Below, one piece after another: positions 51,186-58,730 of a stretch of DNA of 64,000 nt. The notes under the pieces are model-generated. The model saw nothing but the letters and a program-made list of their open reading frames with translations, was not told the origin of the DNA and did not search any database. Numbering within the stretch: position 1 is the first letter of the stretch; each line of letters starts with the position of its first letter. The translations under genes were made by a program, and so were the position numbers. Source of the DNA: Pedomonas mirosovicensis (lineage in GTDB: Bacteria > Pseudomonadota > Alphaproteobacteria > Sphingomonadales > Sphingomonadaceae); NCBI RefSeq assembly GCF_022569295.1, contig NZ_JAKFIA010000002.1:124001-188000 (forward strand), written 5' to 3'.

Positions 51186-53194
51186 CTAATGCGCGCTCAG
51201 GAAGTGCAGGTAGCGATCGAAGTGGGCGATCACATCGGCGATCACCTGTTCGGTATCGTAGCCGTAGATATCGTAGCCCTGCCCGCCGACGACCAGATAG
51301 ACCTCGGCGCGGTAGTAGCTTTTCCGGCGGGCCTCGCGCTTGCCCGGCGGATCGACCAGCGCGAAGGCAGGCAGCGGCTTCGGCACCGGGCGCACGGCGT
51401 AGATGAAGGGCGCGGCCTCACCCTGCGGCACCGTGAGCGTGATGCCATCCCCCTCGCGGTCAACGGTGGCATCGATGCTGCGCCGGGCAAGCTCGGCCGT
51501 CACCTGTTCCAGCGCTGGCGCGACCTTGTTGTCGAGGAAGGCGCGCACCTGCTTCTCGGTCGGGTGGCTGACGATGGCGGCGAGGCGGCGGCGCCATTCG
51601 AACTGGCCCGTCTCGCCGACCAGCGGCGCGGCGGGAAGCTGGCCGCTCACCACGAGCGCCGTCTCTCGCCGCAGCGAGGTGAGGACGCCGTAGCACATCA
51701 GGAGCATGATGATCGAAAGCGGGAGCGCGGCGATCACCGCCGCCATCTGCACCGCGGCGAGGCCGCCCGCGAGCAGCAGCACCGCGGCGACGCCGCCGCA
51801 CGTGAGCGCCCAGAAGACGCGCAGCCACAAGGCCGGCTCCTCCTCGGTCTGGTCACGCGCGGTAATCATCGCGATGACGAGCGCGCCGGCATCTGATGCG
51901 GTGACAAAATAAATCGCGACCAGGAAGCCCGTGCACCAGGCGAGCAGCGTTGAGAGCGGCAGATATTCGAACACCGAAAACAGGGCGATCGGCATATTGT
52001 CCGCCACCGTGCGCGAAATCTGGCCGGCCGCCTCGTTGACATCGAGCCAGATCGCGGCGTTGCCGAAAATCGTGAACCACACGAAGGCGAACCCCGCAGG
52101 CGCAAGCAGCACGCCGATCAGGAACTCGCGGATCGTGCGCCCGCGCGAGACGCGCGCGATGAACAGGCCGACGAACGGCGCCCAGGAAATCCACCAGCCC
52201 CAGTAGAACAGCGTCCAGGTGCCCACCCAATCGGTCGGCTCATAGGCGTAGATGTGGAAGGTGCGGCTGACGAAGGCGTTGATGTAGAGACCAACATTCT
52301 CGACCAGCGCCTGCAGCAGATATTGCGTGGGGCCGAGTACGAGAATGAGGAACATCAGCACGCCCGAAATGACGATAATTGCCTCGCTCAACCAGCGGAT
52401 GCCGTTGTCGAGCCCGGTTGCGACCGTAATCGTCGCGAGCACGGTGACAACCGCAATCAGGATCATCTGCATCTCCACCGTCTGGCTGACGCCCATCAGG
52501 TAGGTGAGCGTGGCATTGAGCTGCGCGACGCCGAGGCCAAGCGAGGTGGCAAGACCGGCGAGCGTGCCGACGACCGCGAAAATGTCGATGAAATCGCCGA
52601 GCGGGCCGCGCACCCGCTCACCGAAAATCGGCAGGAAGGCGGAGCGGATCGCAAGCGGCTCGTTCCGCCTGTAGCCGAAATAGGCAAGCGCCAGGCCCAT
52701 CACCGCATAAATCGCCCAGGCATGGACGCCCCAGTGAAAAAGGTCACTCCCATCGCGTCGCGCGCCGCCTGCGGGGTGCCGGGCGCAGCATCCGGCGGAT
52801 TGGAGAAATGCGTGATCGGCTCGGCCACGCCGTAAAAAACAATGCCGATGCCCATTCCGGCGCTGAACAGCATGGCGACCCAGGTGCTGAATTTGTAGTC
52901 GGGCTCGGCATCGTCAGGACCGAGGCGGACCTTGCCGAGCGAACTCATCGCGATGCCGAACAGGAAGACAACGAAAATGCCAACGGCAAGCAGGTAGAAC
53001 CAGCCGGCATCCAGAATAATCCAGCGGTTGGCTTTCTCGAACAGGGCATTGGCGCGATCGGGCAGAATGCTGGCGTAAAGAATGAGGCCGAGCGCAATGA
53101 CCGCTGACCCGAAGAAGGTGACCGGCGCGATGTCGCGTCGCGACGGCAGGAGGCCGGATCGTGCCGGCGCTTGTTCGTCGGTTACTGCTGTCAT
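51186..53194 (-). CDS. BCCT family betaine/choline transporter (frameshifted)
   Basis: Two frames form one 669-residue protein. The N-terminal frame (53194 to about 52735: ILPDRANALFEKANRWIILD, AMLFSAGMGIGIVFYGVAEP) ends VTFFTGAS, where [16 protein letters not shown] is conserved; one A is missing on the plus strand (run of five at 52737-52741). The second frame continues MGLALAYFGYRRNEPLAIRS and holds YWGWWISWAPFVGLFIARVS with the tryptophan box. A long C-terminal cytoplasmic domain (from about 500) is as in BetT. It imports a quaternary amine with protons or sodium, as an osmoprotectant or nutrient. Starts 246 bp from the divergent DUF885 gene. Confidence 0.9.
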
Positions 53195-53413
53195 TGCTCC
53201 TCCGATGGCATACGCGTTTGCGGATCAATCAACGATCCACATGTCCGAATAGATCTGTGTGAAGAGCAACGAAGCATAGGGCGATAAATCCGCAATGTGA
53301 AGGGAAGCGGGGAATTCGGCAGAAATCCGCGCCCGCAGTCAGGGCCGCGCACATTCGCAAACGGGCTTTGAGGGGAGCGCGCCAGCTCTTCCCAGAAGAG
53401 GGGTTGACGATTG

Positions 53414-53431
53414 TTTGATACCGGTGTCATC
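53414..53431. promoter_or_regulatory. ACCGGT operator before the DUF885 gene
   Basis: TTTGATACCGGTGTCATC ends only 9 bp before the ATG at 53441, so bound repressor would sit on the leader or start site. The arrangement links the DUF885-esterase pair to the pectin regulon. Confidence 0.65.
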
Positions 53432-53440
53432 TTTGCGGAC

Positions 53441-54784
53441 ATGAACCCCACGGACTTCTCCCTGGCCCCGTCCGCCGCTTGCGGCGCGGCGGGGCACTCT
53501 CGCCGCACGGTTCTGTTTGGGCTGGGCGGGGCCTTGTGCGCTCTGGGCATGGGCGCGCGCCCGGCGCTCGCCGCGAACACGTCCGCGCCGGATGCCTCCC
53601 TCACCGCCTTGCTCGACGGGCTGGCGGCGGCGCTGACTGCCGATGCCGGGCACGCCGCGCAGCAACAGGCGCTTCGCACCGCCGCCGCGCAGTTGGGTGG
53701 CATTCGCCCGGAAAAGCTCTCCTCCGATGGTCGCGTTCTGCTCGCCGCCGTGCGCGACGGCATCGAAACCGAAGCCGCGCTGCTCTCCGGCGCCGGTCAG
53801 GCGGGCAGCTATGCCCTTGCCCTGCGATTGAACGCAGGGCCCGGCCTTTCCCCGCACGAGGCGCACCAGTGGGGGCAGGCGCGGGTGCGGGCGTTGCAGG
53901 CGGAGGCGGACAGGATTTTGCGCGCCCAAGGCCTCACCTCCGGCACGGTGGCCGAGCGCCTGCGCGCCTTCATGCGCGACCCGCGCCACCTGTACCCGAA
54001 CACCGAGGTCGGCCGCCGCCGCGCCGTTGAGGCCATGAACGCGCAGCTGGCCGCCACGCGCGAGCGGCTGGGGCAAGCCTTCCGCAACCTCTCGCCCGCT
54101 AACCTTTCTGTCAGCACCCTGCCGCCGGAGCAGGCAACCAAGGCCACCATCGGCAAGCGCATCGACCCCTCCGCCGATGGCACGCGCCCCGGCGGCTATG
54201 TGGTCGACCTGCGGGAGATCGAGCGCCGCCCGGCGTGGACCCTGCCCAGCGTCGTCCATCACGAGCTGGCCCCCGGCCACCTGTTGCAGGCCCCGTTCGG
54301 GGAGCGCGCCCACGCGCACCCCGTCCAGCAGCGCTACGCCAAGGGCTACAGCGAGGGCTGGGCCATCTACGCCGAGCAGCTCGCCGCAGAACAAGGCTGG
54401 CTGGGGGACGATCCGCTCGCCCGCCTCGGCTACATCCACTGGATGCTGTTCCGCACCGGGCGGCTGGTGGCGGATACCGGTATTCATGCGCTCGGCTGGA
54501 GCGCGCAGCAGGCGATTGATGCGGTGCGGGAGATTCAGGGCGAACCGGTCGCCTTCATCACCATCGAGGAGGACGTCTCGCGCATGGTCGCCAATCCCGG
54601 CGCGGCAGCGGGGCAGATGCTCGCCGCCGCATGCCTGTCCCGGCTGCGGGACGACGCGCAAGCCAGGCTCGGCGCACGCTTCACGCTTGCCGGTTTCCAT
54701 GAGGCGGTGCTGCGCCATGGCCCCTTGTCCAATCCGGGCCTGGAGGCGGCGGTGAAGAACTGGATAGAGACCGCCTCGGCATAG
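53441..54784 (+). CDS. Exported DUF885 family metallohydrolase-like protein
   Basis: 447 residues from ATG 53441 (MNPTDFSLAPSAACGAAGHS), the in-frame TTG at 53411 lies in the operator. A Tat-like SRRTVLFGLGGALCALGMGA targets export. The DUF885 zinc-site pattern is visible as VVHHELAPGHLLQ, followed by YSEGWAIYAEQLAAEQGW and later EPVAFITIEEDVSRM. Members have been proposed as peptidases or esterases of unknown substrate. It is about half the usual length (near 600) of the family, without a clear break. It has an ACCGGT operator and is followed by an esterase gene at 22 bp, so a polysaccharide- or glycoprotein-related role is inferred. Confidence 0.85.
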   Translation: MNPTDFSLAPSAACGAAGHSRRTVLFGLGGALCALGMGARPALAANTSAPDASLTALLDGLAAALTADAGHAAQQQALRTAAAQLGGIRPEKLSSDGRVLLAAVRDGIETEAALLSGAGQAGSYALALRLNAGPGLSPHEAHQWGQARVRALQAEADRILRAQGLTSGTVAERLRAFMRDPRHLYPNTEVGRRRAVEAMNAQLAATRERLGQAFRNLSPANLSVSTLPPEQATKATIGKRIDPSADGTRPGGYVVDLREIERRPAWTLPSVVHHELAPGHLLQAPFGERAHAHPVQQRYAKGYSEGWAIYAEQLAAEQGWLGDDPLARLGYIHWMLFRTGRLVADTGIHALGWSAQQAIDAVREIQGEPVAFITIEEDVSRMVANPGAAAGQMLAAACLSRLRDDAQARLGARFTLAGFHEAVLRHGPLSNPGLEAAVKNWIETASA

Positions 54785-54806
54785 CCAAGCATAAGGGGGA
54801 GAAGAA

Positions 54807-55805
54807 ATGGCCACGGACACTCCGGCAACAGGTTTGAACCGCCGCGCTCTCCTGGCGCTCGGCGGCGCGGCGGCGCTTGCGGCCACCGCCCGCCCGGTGC
54901 TGGCGCAGGACATGAAAGCCGCGGGCGATCCCGACGAAACCATGCGGCTCTGGCCTGGCAATCCGCCCGGCGCGCCATCCACGCTGCCGAAGGAAGAGGT
55001 CGTCACCCGCAACCCGGCGTCGACGGTTCCAGATCGCGCCGTCAGCCGCATCGGCACGCCGATGATGACCGTGTTCCGCCCCGCCCGGCCAAATGGCGCG
55101 GCGCTGCTCATCATCCCCGGCGGCGGCTATGTGCGCGTCGTTATCGACAAGGAAGGCTTCGAGTGCGCCCGCCGCTGGAGCGAAAAGGGCGTCACCTGCT
55201 TCGTGATGCGCTATCGCCTGCCCGCCGACGGCTGGGCCGACCGCGCCCGCGCACCCTTGCAGGACGCCCAGCGCGCCATGCGCCTCATCCGCGCCAGCGC
55301 CGCCAAATACGGCATCGACCCCAACCGCATCAACGTTCTCGGTTTCTCGGCGGGCGGGCACCTGGCGGCCAGCCTCGCCACCCGCCACGCGGAGGAGACC
55401 TACGCGCCCGTCGACGCCGCAGACCGGCTTTCCGCCCGGCCCACGGTCGCCGCGCTGGGCTATCCGGTCATCTCCATGTCCGCGCCCCACGCCCACATGG
55501 GCTCCCGCGCGCAGCTCATCGGCGAGAACGCCGCGCCCGAGGTGGAGGCCATCAACGCGCCCAGCAATCGCGTAACGGCCGAAACGCCGCCCACCTTCCT
55601 GTTCCACGCCACCGACGACCGCTCGGTGCCCGTTAACAACAGCCTGATGATGTACGCCGGTCTCGTTGCCAAAAACATCCCGACCGAGATGCACCTGTTT
55701 GAAAAAGGCGGCCATGGCTTCGGCCTGCGCGACGCCGCCGGCATCCCGGCCGAAGCCTGGCCCCAGCTGTTCGACCGCTGGGCGGCAACGCACGGGTGGC
55801 TGTAA
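54807..55805 (+). CDS. Exported alpha/beta-hydrolase esterase (acetylxylan/pectin acetylesterase-like)
   Basis: 332 residues, preceded by AAGGGGGAGAAGAA. Tat-like signal (NRRALLALGGAAALAATARP). BD-FAE/acetylxylan-esterase-type fold: oxyanion IPGGGYVRVVIDKEG, nucleophile Ser in NVLGFSAGGHLAASLA, Asp in HATDDRSVPVNNS and His in FEKGGHGFGLR. It probably removes acetyl or related esters from plant polysaccharide. It follows the DUF885 gene and should share its operator. Confidence 0.9.
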   Translation: MATDTPATGLNRRALLALGGAAALAATARPVLAQDMKAAGDPDETMRLWPGNPPGAPSTLPKEEVVTRNPASTVPDRAVSRIGTPMMTVFRPARPNGAALLIIPGGGYVRVVIDKEGFECARRWSEKGVTCFVMRYRLPADGWADRARAPLQDAQRAMRLIRASAAKYGIDPNRINVLGFSAGGHLAASLATRHAEETYAPVDAADRLSARPTVAALGYPVISMSAPHAHMGSRAQLIGENAAPEVEAINAPSNRVTAETPPTFLFHATDDRSVPVNNSLMMYAGLVAKNIPTEMHLFEKGGHGFGLRDAAGIPAEAWPQLFDRWAATHGWL

Positions 55806-55825
55806 GTTCGCTTACGTGACTTTAT

Positions 55826-56032
55826 CGCAGGGGGCTTGAACCCCCTGCGCCCCATGCGTTTTTCGGGCCGCGCCCACGGCAACCGCCTGCGCTTCTGCCC
55901 CCTATTCAGTTACAAAACGTTGAATGATTTTAAGGAGCGTTTTCGCGCTTCAATCCAGCGCGCGATACGGCGGAGCGCCACGCACGCCCCGATAGCAGGA
56001 ACGGGAGGTTGCCAAGAGGGTCCGCGACCCTC
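55826..56032. repeat. Paired gene-end hairpins, copy 5 (esterase / SDR)
   Basis: In the 249-bp convergent gap. Hairpin one (arms CGCAGGGGG and CCCCCTGCG, 55826-55849) is followed by CCCCATGCGTTTTTCGGGCC, as in copies 1 and 2. Hairpin two (GAGGGTC/GACCCTC, 56016-56032) has the same GGGTCCGCGACCC core as copy 2. GGGAGGTTGCCAAGAGGG (56003-56020) is the exact inverse of a stretch in copy 3. No gene is supported here. Confidence 0.58.
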
Positions 56033-56054
56033 CCGCAAATTTCCCGAAATCCCC

Positions 56055-56816
56055 TTACTTCGGGGCCATGCGGATCGCGCCGTCGAGGCGGATGGTCTCG
56101 CCGTTCAGCATGGGATTGGCGAGGATGCTCTCCACCAGCATGGCGTATTCCTCCGGCTTACCGAGGCGGCTGGGGAAGGGCACCTGCTTGCCCAGCGCCT
56201 CCTGCACGTGCTCGGGGAAGCCCTGCATCATCGGCGTCAGGAAAATGCCCGGCGCGATGGTAACGACGCGGATGGCGTGCTGTGCCAGTTCGCGGGCGAT
56301 GGGAAGCGTCATGCCTGCAACGCCCGCCTTGGAGGCGGAGTAGGCCGCCTGGCCGATCTGCCCGTCGAAGGCGGCAACGCTCGCCGTGTTGATGATGACG
56401 CCGCGCTCCTCGCCCAGCGGGTCGGCGGCCGTCAGCCGGGCCGCGAACTTGGAGAGCACGTTGAACGTGCCGATGAGGTTGATCTCGATGGCCTTGCGGA
56501 AGGCATCGAGCCCATGGGGCTGGCCTTCGCGGTTCACCACCTTGATGGCGGGCGCGATGCCGGCGCAGTTCACCAGCACGCGGGCGATGTTGTGGCGCGC
56601 CTCCGCCTGCGCCACCGCGTCCGCAACGCCGGCGTCGTCGGTCACGTCCACCTTGAAGAAGGCGCCGTTGATCTCCCGCGCCGTTGCCTCGCCCACCTCC
56701 GCGTTGAGATCGAAGATGGCAACCTTTACGCCGCGGTTGGCGAGCATCCGCGCGGTTGCGCCGCCAAGGCCCGATGCGCCGCCGGTGACGATGGCGGCAA
56801 TGCCGTTCAGTTCCAT
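56055..56816 (-). CDS. SDR dehydrogenase, 3-hydroxyacyl-CoA dehydrogenase type II-like
   Basis: 253 residues from ATG 56816, behind GGGGAGCCTT; an ATG at 56828 is in frame. SDR features: cofactor loop TGGASGLGGATARML, VDVTDD, NCAG, and the YxxxK in AAYSASKSGV-like form (QAAYSASKAGVAGMTLPIAR). The segment RVVTIAPGIFLTPMMQGFPE and the end GETIRLDGAIRMAPK match HSD10-type enzymes, which oxidise 2-methyl-3-hydroxybutyryl-CoA and other hydroxyacyl-CoAs in isoleucine and fatty-acid breakdown. It stands alone; isoleucine breakdown would yield propionyl-CoA for the pcc block. Confidence 0.9.
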   Translation of the reverse strand: MELNGIAAIVTGGASGLGGATARMLANRGVKVAIFDLNAEVGEATAREINGAFFKVDVTDDAGVADAVAQAEARHNIARVLVNCAGIAPAIKVVNREGQPHGLDAFRKAIEINLIGTFNVLSKFAARLTAADPLGEERGVIINTASVAAFDGQIGQAAYSASKAGVAGMTLPIARELAQHAIRVVTIAPGIFLTPMMQGFPEHVQEALGKQVPFPSRLGKPEEYAMLVESILANPMLNGETIRLDGAIRMAPK

Positions 56817-57231
56817 AAGGCTCCCCATATTCTGCGTTTAGGGCTCGCCCTCTCCGCGCCGCAGGCGGCGGACAGGCGAGCAATATTATTACGCCCTGCC
56901 TATTCCGCCAGGAAGCCGGGGGCAAGCCCTCTTAAGGGCCGTTTGAGAATGGCTCGCGCGTGAGGTCTGGCGATGTGCGGGCCATGTGCACGCGTGGCCG
57001 GAGGCCGTATCCGGGCCCAAACGCCCGTGATTGATCTAACCTTGCCGCATCCGGCGCATGTCACCAGGGGAAAATCAGCGATGACCATGAAATAAATACT
57101 CAATATAAGTCAAATTAATTAAACGATATCAAAAGATTTGAGTTAATAATATCACAGCATTAAAACAGTTGATGTTGATACATAGAAATTAATAACCCCA
57201 GCAATAGCAATATACTGCCAAGCTTCCTATT
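56817..57231. other. Gap with AT-rich island start
   Basis: To about 57070 the gap is GC-rich like the genome and shows no gene. From there the base composition changes sharply: 57121-57180 contains only 15 G or C in 60. No transposase, tRNA or direct repeat was recognised at the borders. Together with the mini-gene that follows, this looks like a small foreign insertion. Confidence 0.6.
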
Positions 57232-57247
57232 GTGCTACCAGAACAGG

Positions 57248-57259
57248 TAGTTATAACTA
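57248..57259. promoter_or_regulatory. Palindrome upstream of the holin-like mini-gene
   Basis: TAGTTATAACTA is a perfect 12-base palindrome, 134 bp before the mini-gene. It could be an operator or part of a promoter; function unknown. Confidence 0.3.
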
Positions 57260-57381
57260 GTCCTGGTCTTCATGCCTCGGTGATTGCACCAGCGCGCGTC
57301 TCGCTGCACCGAACATGCTCCATGGGAAGACTGAGTTCCGACCAATGGAAATCCTGGGACCTGGAAAGGGAGGATGAAGCA

Positions 57382-57483
57382 ATAAGTACCTATGAACTTC
57401 TGTCCGTAATCTTGTCTCTGGCAGCCCTAATCCTTGTGGCAATCCGGCTTGGATTGTCCATTGGGCAGCGCGACCGCGACTAG
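57382..57483 (+). CDS. Holin-like hydrophobic mini-protein (type I toxin-like), ATA in start position
   Basis: A good Shine-Dalgarno GGGAGG (57368-57373) is followed after 8 bases by ATA AGT ACC TAT GAA, where homologous holin-like toxins (Hol_Tox, PF16935 type, mostly Firmicutes) have ATG or another normal start. The 33-residue product reads xSTYELLSVILSLAALILVA, then IRLGLSIGQRDRD: one membrane helix with a charged tail, the usual size and YEaLS motif of that family. An in-frame ATG at 57322 would add 20 unlikely residues. Either the start codon was lost by G-to-A change, or ATA is used weakly. It lies in AT-rich DNA and is followed by two strong hairpins. Confidence 0.55.
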   Translation: MSTYELLSVILSLAALILVAIRLGLSIGQRDRD

Positions 57484-57503
57484 ATCGGGAGCGTAGGGGT
57501 TCA

Positions 57504-57541
57504 ACCAGGCGGTGCCAGCAGACGCCTCGGCACCGCCTGGT
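57504..57541. terminator. Perfect 13-bp hairpin behind the mini-gene
   Basis: Arms ACCAGGCGGTGCC and GGCACCGCCTGGT with a 12-base loop, 20 bases behind the stop. No T tract follows directly. In related toxin modules such a structure can belong to a regulatory RNA; here that is inference. Confidence 0.55.
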
Positions 57542-57552
57542 GCCCCATAAGC

Positions 57553-57587
57553 AAAGACCCCGCGGATTGCACGCCGCAGGGTCTTTT
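57553..57587 (+). terminator. Rho-independent terminator behind the mini-gene
   Basis: AAAGACCC-C-GCGG pairs with CCGC-A-GGGTCTTT, loop of 8 bases, followed by TTTTAATTT. It can act for the plus strand; the A run at 57553 makes it usable from the minus strand too, for trhO. Confidence 0.72.
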
Positions 57588-57617
57588 AATTTAGAAAGGT
57601 GGATAGCAATCCGTACC

Positions 57618-57710
57618 TTATGAACCGGGATTTATATACGCTCCGGCTCGGCGATCTTCAACGACAATGTCATAACCGTCATAGCCGTCATAACCATCAA
57701 ATGGTCGCAT
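57618..57710 (-). CDS. 30-residue ORF with GYD repeat, uncertain
   Basis: ATG at 57710, stop at 57618, behind trhO on the same strand. The product begins MRPFDGYDGYDGYDIVVED; the repeat comes from a 9-base unit near TATGACGGC. I do not recognise a family. It has no convincing Shine-Dalgarno and may be only non-coding repeat DNA, but it lies on the strand opposite to, and adjoining, the holin-like gene. Confidence 0.25.
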   Translation of the reverse strand: MRPFDGYDGYDGYDIVVEDRRAGAYINPGS

Positions 57711-57729
57711 CCCTGGGCGCCAAGCCCTC

Positions 57730-58554
57730 TCAGGCGGCTTCATCCTTGCAATGGGGGCAGGCGGGAAGATCCTCGGCGTAAGGGCGGCCGCAGTCCTCGC
57801 ACATGGCGTGGCGGCCGGGCGCAAGGCCGTGGCCCACCGACACCCGCTCGTCGAACACGAAGCACTCGCCCTGCCAGCGGCTCTCCTGTTCCTTCACGGT
57901 TTCCAGATATTTGAGAATCCCGCCCTCGAGGTGATAGACCTCGTCGAACCCCTGTTCCTTGACGAACGCCGTCGCCTTTTCGCAGCGAATGCCACCGGTG
58001 CAGAACATGGCGATCCTGGGCTTCTCCGCCTTGCCTTCGTACTGGCGGGAGAAGTCGCGGAACCATTCGGGAAACTGGCGGAAGGTCGTGGTCTTCGGGT
58101 TGATCGCCCGCTCGAAGGTGCCGATTTCCACCTCGTAATCGTTGCGGGTGTCGATCACCACCACGTCCTCGGCCGTGATGAGATCGTTCCACTTGTCCGC
58201 AGGCACGTAGGTGCCAACGATCTTCAGGGGGTCGGTGCCCTCCACCCCCATGGTCACGATTTCCTTCTTGAGCCGCACCTTCATCCGCTTGAACGGCATT
58301 TCCGGCGCGCGGGAATACTTCACCTCGATCCCGGCGCAGCCGGGCAGCGCGCGGATCACCTCGAGCACCGCCGCCAGGCCCTCATCCGTGCCCGCGATGG
58401 TGCCGTTGAGGCCTTCTTGCGCCACCAGCAGCGTGCCGCGAATGCCGTTTTCCGCGCAGGCATCGCTCAGGCGCGCCTGAATGGCGGGGCAATCGTCAAA
58501 CGGCGTGAACTTGTAGAGCGCCGCCACGAGGATGGGCAGCGGTTCGGTGGTCAT
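57730..58554 (-). CDS. trhO: tRNA uridine hydroxylase TrhO (rhodanese-domain)
   Basis: 274 residues of the UPF0176/TrhO family. An N-terminal acylphosphatase-like domain ([19 protein letters not shown]), the central [17 protein letters not shown], and a rhodanese domain with the active Cys in [13 protein letters not shown] are present. The C-terminal zinc-ribbon-like tail has [18 protein letters not shown]. TrhO hydroxylates U34 of certain tRNAs to ho5U using oxygen, which supports decoding. Complete and monocistronic. Confidence 0.94.
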   Translation of the reverse strand: MTTEPLPILVAALYKFTPFDDCPAIQARLSDACAENGIRGTLLVAQEGLNGTIAGTDEGLAAVLEVIRALPGCAGIEVKYSRAPEMPFKRMKVRLKKEIVTMGVEGTDPLKIVGTYVPADKWNDLITAEDVVVIDTRNDYEVEIGTFERAINPKTTTFRQFPEWFRDFSRQYEGKAEKPRIAMFCTGGIRCEKATAFVKEQGFDEVYHLEGGILKYLETVKEQESRWQGECFVFDERVSVGHGLAPGRHAMCEDCGRPYAEDLPACPHCKDEAA

Positions 58555-58667
58555 GTCTCAAGGCTCCGGCTTCGCTATTCAAGCGCGCCCGCAGCCATAA
58601 GCCCCCGGCGCATGTCATGGCAAGGGCACGGCGCGCCAGACCTGCCGCCAGCCGCGACAAGAGGCGC

Positions 58668-58702
58668 AAAAAAATCCCCCCGGACCGGCTGGGTCCGGGG
58701 GG
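58668..58702 (-). terminator. Rho-independent terminator of the autotransporter gene
   Basis: Arms CCCCCCGGACC and GGTCCGGGGGG with a 5-base loop, followed on the minus strand by ATTTTTTT, 28 bases behind the stop. Strong. Confidence 0.85.
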
Positions 58703-58730
58703 AACATGAAGCGGTCGATATTCTGTTTTG

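Noticed and set aside
54470-54490. GATACCGGTATTCATG inside the DUF885 gene as an eighth operator
   Set aside because: Contains ACCGGT but lacks the TGAC flank and lies in coding sequence.
56817-57600. Insertion sequence or prophage edge at the AT-rich island
   Set aside because: No transposase, terminal inverted repeats, target duplication or integrase could be found.
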